Shown: positions 1 to 4,730 of the stretch, piece by piece | Numbering within the stretch: the stretch's first letter is position 1 | Layout: every line of letters starts with the position of its first letter | NCBI GenBank assembly: GCA_030607345.1 | Contig: JAUWKC010000116.1 | Span: forward strand, 1-6,019 | DNA: 6,019 bases | Direction of reading: 5' to 3' | Source: Planctomycetota bacterium | GTDB lineage: Bacteria > Planctomycetota > Phycisphaerae > Sedimentisphaerales > SG8-4 | Notes under the pieces: model-generated | Told to the model about the DNA's origin: nothing | The model's database searches: none | What the model saw: the letters and a program-made list of their open reading frames with translations, nothing else | Position numbers and translations under genes: made by a program

Positions 1-109
1 CATTCAAGCAGGTGAGCTTGTTGAGATTTGCCCTAATTCAATTAGAATCCGTAAAAGGCTGTTAAAAGAAACCGATAGACGGCGTCAAAGGCGCAAAACC
101 GGTCAGTAA
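1..109 (+). CDS. typA: TypA/BipA translational GTPase, C-terminal end only (5' partial)
   Basis: This is the last 35 codons (reading from base 2) of a gene that starts left of the window and ends at TAA 107-109. The peptide contains [18 protein letters not shown] followed by ETDRRR. It closely matches the end of BipA/TypA as I know it from E. coli (DELVEVTP, SIRIRKR, ENDRRR). The family is a ribosome-binding translational GTPase acting in 50S maturation and stress or cold adaptation. Only the basic tail of the C-terminal domain is visible, so no catalytic motif can be checked. The terminal run of arginines and lysines ([10 protein letters not shown]) is normal for the family. A lepA start lies 8 nt downstream, which suggests the two translational-GTPase genes were once consecutive in one transcript. 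LepA itself was considered as the identity, but its C-terminus is different. Confidence 0.85.
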   Translation, partial: IQAGELVEICPNSIRIRKRLLKETDRRRQRRKTGQ

Positions 110-117
110 TATACGAG

Positions 118-234
118 ATGGACACGAAATATATACGAAATTTTTCGATTATAGCACATATTGACCACGGCAAGAGCACGCTGGCCGACCGTATGCTCGA
201 GTTAACCGGCATTTGCGGCATGAGGAAGTTCTGA
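118..234 (+). pseudogene. lepA: Truncated 5' end of lepA (elongation factor 4)
   Basis: ATG 118-120 opens a 38-residue frame beginning [20 protein letters not shown], then [11 protein letters not shown]. This is a near-textbook LepA/EF-4 N-terminus with its P-loop G1 motif (AHIDHGKST, residues 13-21). An intact LepA is about 600 residues: GTPase domain, domains II, III and V-like, and the LepA-specific C-terminal domain. Here similarity stops after residue ~33 (GIC), and four residues later TGA 232-234 ends the frame. G2-G5 and all later domains are absent, so the product cannot be a working GTPase. The start is fixed by homology; upstream there is only a weak acgag, no good ribosome binding site. 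Downstream bases may hold further decayed lepA in other frames (see findings). Alternatives are a true pseudogene, a deletion end point, or a misassembled junction. Identity is near certain; the cause of the break is not. Confidence 0.85.
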
Positions 235-259
235 TTGGGCGGTAGGCGTGGACCTGGAA

Positions 260-331
260 AGCCAACGGTCGGATTCGAACCGACAACCCCTGGTTTACAA
301 AACCAGAGCTCTACCGTTGAGCTACGTTGGC
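260..331 (-). tRNA. tRNA-Thr (anticodon UGU)
   Basis: Read on the minus strand from 331, a full cloverleaf folds without mismatch. It has a 7-bp acceptor stem GCCAACG/CGTTGGC, TA at positions 8-9, and a D stem GCTC/GAGC with loop AACGGTA carrying the GG pair. The anticodon stem is CTGGT/ACCAG with loop TTTGTAA, the variable loop is GGGTT, and the T stem is GTCGG/CCGAC with loop TTCGAAT. The anticodon TGT (plus-strand bases 297-299) decodes the threonine codon ACA. The discriminator base is U (base 260), and CCA is not encoded, so it must be added by the CCA-adding enzyme. The gene faces the broken lepA with its 3' end. No terminator is obvious downstream. A candidate promoter lies just upstream (341-369). 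Confidence 0.95.
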
Positions 332-340
332 AGCAGACAA

Positions 341-369
341 AGAATAATAGAAATACCCGCCCAGGTCAA
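341..369 (-). promoter_or_regulatory. Candidate sigma-70 promoter of the tRNA-Thr gene
   Basis: On the minus strand, TTGACC (plus 364-369) and TATTCT (plus 341-346) are separated by 17 nt. Each is one mismatch from the -35 and -10 consensus. The expected start point, near 334-335, would leave only a few bases of leader before the tRNA begins at 331. That is compatible with RNase P processing. Position, orientation and spacing support it; there is no experimental evidence. Confidence 0.5.
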
Positions 370-547
370 TTATCAAAGAGCAAAACCGGCCTTCTGTAGT
401 GTGTCCAAAGGGCGATTTGTGCAGATGGAAGGTATTTGCCCGGCTTGTTCTTTTTTGGTTACTGCTTCCCAAAAACCCGCATTTTGGGGCACAGGCAGGC
501 CTTTGTGCATACAGCGGGCCAAAACCGGTAATCGAGTATCTGCGGGC
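370..547. other. Non-coding stretch between divergent promoters
   Basis: I see no credible gene between the tRNA-Thr promoter and the promoter at 548. Frames that stay open here have no ribosome binding site or recognisable protein. The stretch contains one small perfect hairpin, CCCAAAA/TTTTGGG with a 7-nt loop (468-488). It also holds two copies of the 9-mer CAAAACCGG (381-389, 520-528), which occurs a third time inside the typA tail (94-102). No U-run follows the hairpin on either strand, so it does not look like an intrinsic terminator. The stretch could hold operators for either divergent promoter, but nothing specific is recognisable. Confidence 0.5.
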
Positions 548-576
548 TTGACAGGGACGGCGGCAGCGACTATAAT
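548..576 (+). promoter_or_regulatory. Exact-consensus sigma-70 promoter upstream of the lipoprotein/cdaA genes
   Basis: TTGACA (548-553) and TATAAT (571-576) both match the housekeeping consensus exactly, and the spacer (554-570) is the optimal 17 nt. Initiation is expected near 582-584, giving a leader of about 72 nt before the preferred ATG at 655. No extended -10 TG is present; the base pair before the -10 is AC. It points at the small lipoprotein gene and, with no clear terminator between, probably also serves cdaA and perhaps cdaR. Whether this organism's main sigma factor uses this consensus is assumed. Confidence 0.8.
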
Positions 577-609
577 AGAGTATGCTTGAGAGCAGTTTTT
601 ATCAGTTGG

Positions 610-633
610 AATCCTGCCGGGCGCGGCAGGGTT
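610..633 (+). promoter_or_regulatory. Stem-loop in the 5' leader of the lipoprotein transcript
   Basis: CCTGCCG (613-619) pairs perfectly with CGGCAGG (624-630) around the tetraloop GGCG. The stem extends through a U-G wobble (612/631) and two A-U pairs (611/632, 610/633), for 10 bp in all. It begins about 27 nt after the predicted transcription start and ends 21 nt before ATG 655. No U-run follows, so it is not an intrinsic terminator. It would bury the only AGGG ahead of the alternative ATG at 640, while leaving the AGGG at 645-648 free. This favours translation from 655. It may stabilise the transcript or modulate initiation; that role is inference. Confidence 0.55.
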
Positions 634-654
634 GAAATTATGTTAGGGAAAAAA

Positions 655-969
655 ATGAAGAATGGTGAAAAAGGAAAAAGTTTTGCCTTGTGCTTTTTTG
701 CCTTGGTGCCTGTTTTGTGTGCCTTGCTTTTCTCAGTCAATGGCTGCAGATACCCGGTAAAGGCGTGTGATTTCGTGGATGACGCGGTTGAAAACGTAGC
801 CTTCGCCGGTACTGGCGAGGAGTTTGCGCTGCCCGGTGAAACTGAAGCGGAGCGCCGCAGGAAATGGGCTCGCATCAAGCGTATTAGTCGGCAAGAGCTC
901 ATGTCGGATATCGACACGGTCCTGCTGACCGATAAACCAAGCAAACTCTCCGGCATGAGGGTACCCTGA
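655..969 (+). CDS. Small predicted lipoprotein of unknown function
   Basis: A 104-residue protein when read from ATG 655. It has a lysine-containing N-terminus (MKNGEKGK), a hydrophobic stretch at residues 9-28, and a lipobox-like VNGC with Cys31 as the likely lipidated residue. Asn at -2 is unusual but tolerable. It should therefore be a secreted lipoprotein with a short mature part of ~74 residues. That part is highly charged: an acidic/neutral section (residues 38-65), then basic ERRRKWARIKRISRQ (66-80), then ELMSDIDTVLLTDKPSKLSG. I do not recognise the family. Start choice: AGGG (645-648) sits 6 nt before ATG 655. In-frame ATG 640 and TTG 586 are possible but less likely, since a leader hairpin covers the ATG 640 ribosome site. 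The gene follows an exact-consensus promoter, and cdaA starts 87 nt downstream on the same strand with no strong terminator between, so co-transcription is likely. A role connected with c-di-AMP is only guilt by association. Confidence 0.65.
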   Translation: MKNGEKGKSFALCFFALVPVLCALLFSVNGCRYPVKACDFVDDAVENVAFAGTGEEFALPGETEAERRRKWARIKRISRQELMSDIDTVLLTDKPSKLSGMRVP

Positions 970-1056
970 TATTTCGCGCCATAGCAGCTTTGGCGTAGCG
1001 GCTCCGAGTCCGTGCTGAGCGTCGTATTTTGTCCGCAACCAAAAGGGATTTGACTT

Positions 1057-1938
1057 GTGGAAGTACTTCTCGATTACCTTCGCCGAGTGGCGATGAACCC
1101 CTGGTGGGTTGTTGCCATTGAACTGTCCCTTATCGGCCTGGTTGTGTACTGGGCCGTTGACTTCCTTGAAGGCACACGAGGTGAGAGGTTATTCCGCGGC
1201 GTGATATTCATTCTCGTCGTCGGCTTTATCGTCCTGAAGCTGATTGTCGGGCGGTTCGGCTTCGAGCGATTGCAGTATCTCTATAATGGTTTCCTGATAT
1301 TCGTGCTCATCATCGCCGTTGCCGGCTTTCAACCCGAGATTCGCAGAGCGCTGATAAGGATAGGCCAGCCCAGGTTTCTTACCAAGACCTCTCAACAGTT
1401 GGCCAGGACGGCCGAGGAGATAGTCACCGCGCTATGCGAGCTCTCGTCAACCAGGACCGGGGCCATTATCGTCATTGAGCAACGGGTGGCGCTGGGCGAG
1501 TTTATAGAGACAGGCATCGGCCTTAACGCCCAGGTGAGCGCAGAACTGCTCAAGACTCTCTTTCACGAGGGCACGCCTCTTCACGATATGGCCGTTGTAA
1601 TAAGAAACGACCGAATAGTTGCCGCGCGGGTACAGTTGCCTCTGGCCGAGGCCGGCAGCGTCAACGGCGTGGAACTTGGCTCTCGCCACCGCGCCGCAAT
1701 AGGTATAACTGCAGGCTCCGACGCGACGTGCCTTGTGGTCAGCGAAGAAACCGGCACTATCTCGTTGGCCTACGATGGAAAGTTGCGAAGGGGTCTGAGT
1801 GAATCCGAGTTGAGAAAGTACCTGACCAGCACTCTGGGCGAAACGGCCAGACCCATGATGGCGGGGATTTTCGGGTGGTTGGGCGGCTCTTTCAGAAAAG
1901 GAACAGAAACAGCCAAACAAAAAGGCTCCGGCACGTAA
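1057..1938 (+). CDS. cdaA: Membrane diadenylate cyclase CdaA/DacA (c-di-AMP synthase)
   Basis: A 293-residue protein of typical CdaA length that condenses two ATP into cyclic di-AMP at the inner face of the membrane. Three hydrophobic segments lie at about residues 17-35, 47-65 and 76-92. They are followed by the CdaA-typical FQPEIRRAL (91-99) and a DisA_N-type cyclase domain (about 115-245). The second catalytic motif is intact: GSRHRAAIG (208-216, RHR at 210-212), followed by VSEETG (228-233). In the first motif, where the family has LHDGA, this protein has LHDMA (175-179). The Asp (177) is kept but Gly is replaced by Met. The C-terminal ~45 residues are a variable, Lys/Gly-rich tail. GTG 1057 is chosen because AGGGA (1044-1048) lies 8 nt upstream and the N-terminus aligns with the family. 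cdaR, its usual regulatory partner, follows 69 nt downstream. Product identity is secure; activity depends on tolerance of the DMA substitution. Confidence 0.93.
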   Translation: MEVLLDYLRRVAMNPWWVVAIELSLIGLVVYWAVDFLEGTRGERLFRGVIFILVVGFIVLKLIVGRFGFERLQYLYNGFLIFVLIIAVAGFQPEIRRALIRIGQPRFLTKTSQQLARTAEEIVTALCELSSTRTGAIIVIEQRVALGEFIETGIGLNAQVSAELLKTLFHEGTPLHDMAVVIRNDRIVAARVQLPLAEAGSVNGVELGSRHRAAIGITAGSDATCLVVSEETGTISLAYDGKLRRGLSESELRKYLTSTLGETARPMMAGIFGWLGGSFRKGTETAKQKGSGT

Positions 1939-2007
1939 CTGAGTTTTGAGTTGCTTGTTCTTAACTGAAGACTAAAAAGTGCGATTTAAATACGTACTCA
2001 TTGACTA

Positions 2008-3012
2008 ATGTCAGGAAAAATAAAAATCGGGAAGTTGTTAGCTGTCATATTTTTGACGGTCTTGATATGGGTCTGGGCGGACCTGGCCAAGACCGAGCAG
2101 TTTACCGTTCCACATGCGAGAATAACCGTGCTTGAGTCTGCAGAACCGGGCCTGTGGGTCAGCTTTGCCGGGGGGCGGTCGACATCCATCGAGGATATCG
2201 TGGTCAAAGGCGCCTCCTCAAGGATCGATAAGCTCAGAAGAAGACTTAAACCCGTGCCAAGGCTTGATTTTGACCTTGACCCGGCACAAGAGCATATGGA
2301 CGAGCCCGGCAGCCATACGTTCCTTATGAAACCCTTTTTGAATAAACAGATGAAGCAGAACGGGCTCAAAGTTGAATCCTGCAAGCCCGAGAAGATTACC
2401 GTGCTCGTCAGCAGACTTGAAAGAAAAATGCTTGAGGTAGAATGCTTTGACGAGAATCAGAATCCCGTAGCCGCAAGCATTAACCCTACCCAAGTCTTCG
2501 TATCTATCCCCGAAGGCACCCAAGGTATAGCCAGGGTCCAATTGAACGCTACTGAATTGAGGCAGGCAAAGGCGTCAGCAATCAAAAAACGTCCTTTTTT
2601 TCGACTGCCCGCCGGAGAAAGAATACCGGCTGAGAGTATGGTTGAAGTGACGATGCCGCTAAGTCTGTTGAAGCCGGAGACGATTAAGCCACGAGTGGGG
2701 CTGGTGCTGGGCGTCAACATCCAGGGGAAATACAGGGTCCAGGTCGATAACCTGCTCAATGTCCTCAGCAGGGTAAGCATCAAGGCCACCGGCGCAGCCA
2801 AAAGGGCGTACGAAAGCATGACTTACCATGTTCTGCTCGAGATTTACGATGATGACATCAAGGCCACCGACCCGCAGATACGACGCCCCCTGAAATATAA
2901 TTTTCCGGCGGATTCTCTCGGTAAGGGTGAAATCCAGCTCAATCAACAGCCGGTGGAGGCTATTTTCAAGCTGATACCTCTGCCTGCCGCAGAAGAACCG
3001 ACCGGCGGGTAA
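2008..3012 (+). CDS. cdaR: CdaR, YbbR-domain partner/regulator of CdaA
   Basis: A 334-residue protein with one N-terminal membrane anchor (residues ~8-25, KLLAVIFLTVLIWVWADL). The beta-rich region after it is probably extracytoplasmic. This is the CdaR (YbbR) architecture, which in Firmicutes binds and modulates CdaA. Strand-rich units ending in KITVLVSRLERK (129-140), VEVTMPLSLLK (212-222) and VEAIFKLIPL (316-325) suggest about three YbbR-like repeats at roughly 30-137, 141-220 and 228-324. These limits are by eye. The position directly after cdaA is the strongest support. An in-frame TGA at 2002-2004 rules out an earlier start, and the next Met is residue 97, so ATG 2008 is fixed. No Shine-Dalgarno-like sequence is visible in the ~20 nt before it. 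The last 47 nt overlap the end of cstA on the other strand. No glmM follows, unlike in Firmicutes. Confidence 0.85.
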   Translation: MSGKIKIGKLLAVIFLTVLIWVWADLAKTEQFTVPHARITVLESAEPGLWVSFAGGRSTSIEDIVVKGASSRIDKLRRRLKPVPRLDFDLDPAQEHMDEPGSHTFLMKPFLNKQMKQNGLKVESCKPEKITVLVSRLERKMLEVECFDENQNPVAASINPTQVFVSIPEGTQGIARVQLNATELRQAKASAIKKRPFFRLPAGERIPAESMVEVTMPLSLLKPETIKPRVGLVLGVNIQGKYRVQVDNLLNVLSRVSIKATGAAKRAYESMTYHVLLEIYDDDIKATDPQIRRPLKYNFPADSLGKGEIQLNQQPVEAIFKLIPLPAAEEPTGG

Positions 3013-4714
3013 CCGTGAAAAACGCGATTACCGCTTCAACTGCCATCCACAAGGCAAGAACAAATATCCCCGCGCCTATCACCACTAACAGCCAGTTCTT
3101 ATCTCCGACGAACAGCATCTCGTTTTTGACCATTGCCCAGTTTGTGATGACCAGCATAATCAGGCATGGCACGGCCGTAACCACAAACTTCAGGCCTCCC
3201 TTTCGTTTGAGGTAGAGTGTCACCACCAGAAGAGCGAGCGCCGCCAGCAGTTGATTCACGGTGCCAAAGAGGGGCCACAATATCATCGCTCCGGTGCCGT
3301 CTGCCCCCGCGGCAAAGGCCAGGCCTGCGGCTGTCAGAACAGCAAAGCTGGTTGCCGCCCATCTATTGGTCAAGAAGGGGATTCGCAGGTCGCTCGCCAG
3401 TTCGCTGACGACATATCGCTGGATGCGTGTCGAGGTGTCGAGCGTTGTTCCGGCAAAAGAGGCGATAAAGACACCCATGAGGGTGATACCGACCGCCTTG
3501 GGCAGGCCCAGTGCCCCCATCATATTCGCCGCTCCGAGCACCACCGGTGCTATCTTGTCCGAAAGCCCTTTTGCCCCGAGCCATGTGCCGTAGTAGTGCT
3601 CCCATGCGGCTTGTCCGGTAAGTATGTCACCACCGTCAATCTTCAGGGCCATTCCCACGCCGGCGCCGACACAAATGATTACCAGAACTGCCAGGGCTCC
3701 TTCCAGGAGCATCGAGCCGTAGCCTACGAACTGACAGTCGGGTTCTTTGGCCACCTGCTTCGCACTGGTACCCGATGCTACGAGCGAATGAAAACCACTT
3801 ATCGCGCCGCAGGCGATTATCACGAACATAAACGGCCAGATTGGCGGCGTACCGGGCGGCAGTGAAGAGTTGACAGCAGGTGCCACCATTGGCAGATTGC
3901 CCGACAGAGAGGCTGTCGCCGCACCGGCGACCAACAAACCCATAGCAATGAAGAGCTGCCACGCGTTGATGTAATCCCTTGGCTGCAAAAGCGTGGTCAC
4001 CGGCAGCGTCGAAGCAACCCAGGCGTATAAGAGCAGGATTATGACCCAGAGTCCTGTTGGCGATATGCCCAAAGCACTGCCCATCTCGACGGGAAACCAA
4101 CTGCCGATGACGATGCACAAGTAGAGCCCGAGCACCGCAATGGCAGTGGCTATTGGAATACTGACGCCTCTTTTGTACACGGCAAAGCCGAGCGCAACAG
4201 CTATGGGTATCTGAAGCCAGACCGGAATCACCGCCCTTGGAAACAGGGTGAAGACCGTTGCGATTACGACGCCAAATATGGCAATGACAATAAGCAAGCT
4301 CAAGAAGACGACCGCGAAGAATATAAACCGGACGCGTCCGTTGATATATTTTGCCGCGATTTCGGAAATGCTCTTACCCTCGTTTCGCACCGACACAACG
4401 AGCGTGCCAAAATCGTGTACCGCGCCCATAAGGATGCAGCCCAACGTCACCCAGAGGACGGCTGGAAGCCACCCCCATATAATGCCTATGGCCGGGCCCA
4501 CAATAGGCCCCGTGCCGGCGATAGATGTGTAGTGATGACCGAAGATAATACCTTTCCTGGCCGGAACGTAATCAATGCCGTCGGCCAGCTCGACCGAGGG
4601 GACCGACGCATTTTTGTCAAGATTGAATATCTTCCTGGCGAGGAAGCGACCGTAGGTATGATAAGCGAGCAAATAGCCTCCGCCGCAAACCAGCAGCAAC
4701 AGAAGGATATTCAT
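2966..4714 (-). CDS. cstA: CstA-family (carbon starvation) transporter
   Basis: A 582-residue polytopic inner-membrane protein of the CstA/BtsT family. Characterised members import pyruvate or peptides; the substrate here cannot be read from sequence. Family signatures in order: GHHYTSIAGTGPIVGPAIG (59-77), MGAVHDFG (96-103), LVVSVRNEGKSI (105-116), QPRDYIN (244-250), GFHSLVASGTSAKQ (307-320), and FAGTTLDTSTRIQRYVVSEL (420-439). Hydrophobic segments run throughout, well over a dozen. It is shorter than E. coli CstA (about 700 residues), lacking part of the C-terminal region, but all core blocks are present. ATG 4714 has a strong AGGAG (plus 4723-4727) 8 nt upstream, inside the 16-nt gap after der. 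It is therefore probably the second gene of a der-cstA transcript. Its last 15 codons and stop overlap cdaR. The link with der looks incidental rather than functional. Confidence 0.93.
   Translation of the reverse strand: MNILLLLLVCGGGYLLAYHTYGRFLARKIFNLDKNASVPSVELADGIDYVPARKGIIFGHHYTSIAGTGPIVGPAIGIIWGWLPAVLWVTLGCILMGAVHDFGTLVVSVRNEGKSISEIAAKYINGRVRFIFFAVVFLSLLIVIAIFGVVIATVFTLFPRAVIPVWLQIPIAVALGFAVYKRGVSIPIATAIAVLGLYLCIVIGSWFPVEMGSALGISPTGLWVIILLLYAWVASTLPVTTLLQPRDYINAWQLFIAMGLLVAGAATASLSGNLPMVAPAVNSSLPPGTPPIWPFMFVIIACGAISGFHSLVASGTSAKQVAKEPDCQFVGYGSMLLEGALAVLVIICVGAGVGMALKIDGGDILTGQAAWEHYYGTWLGAKGLSDKIAPVVLGAANMMGALGLPKAVGITLMGVFIASFAGTTLDTSTRIQRYVVSELASDLRIPFLTNRWAATSFAVLTAAGLAFAAGADGTGAMILWPLFGTVNQLLAALALLVVTLYLKRKGGLKFVVTAVPCLIMLVITNWAMVKNEMLFVGDKNWLLVVIGAGIFVLALWMAVEAVIAFFTVTRRSVLLRQAEVSA
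3008..3032. other. Weak hairpin at the cdaR stop codon
   Basis: GGTAAC-CGTG and CGCG-ATTACC can pair around an AAAAA loop, giving a 10-step stem with one C/A mismatch and one wobble. It includes the cdaR TAA (3010-3012) and lies inside the cstA coding region. There is no U-run after it on the plus strand, so it is at best a non-canonical transcript end for cdaR. Because the two genes overlap convergently, there is no intergenic room for an ordinary terminator. Confidence 0.25.
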
Positions 4715-4730
4715 TTCAAATTCTCCTGCA

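Noticed and set aside
248..589. Open frame of 113 codons on the plus strand
   Set aside because: It reads antisense through the tRNA-Thr gene, giving the familiar RSDSNRQPLVYKTRALPLSYVG artefact peptide, and has no ribosome binding site.
586..654. TTG 586 or ATG 640 as start of the lipoprotein
   Set aside because: TTG 586 lies at the predicted transcription start with no leader, and the extension would put the hairpin inside the gene. ATG 640 is possible, but its AGGG is within the stem-loop, while ATG 655 has a free AGGG at good spacing.
570..956. 128-codon minus-strand frame opposite the lipoprotein
   Set aside because: Low-complexity peptide with no signal or motif, running antisense over the promoter and a better-supported gene.
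216..960. 10-nt direct repeat CGGCATGAGG at 216-225 and 951-960
   Set aside because: Each copy is explained by its own reading frame, with no flanking similarity or mobile element between; likely chance.
3251..3865. 204-codon plus-strand frame within cstA
   Set aside because: Cys/His/Arg-rich shadow of a clearly conserved transporter gene on the other strand; no start signals.
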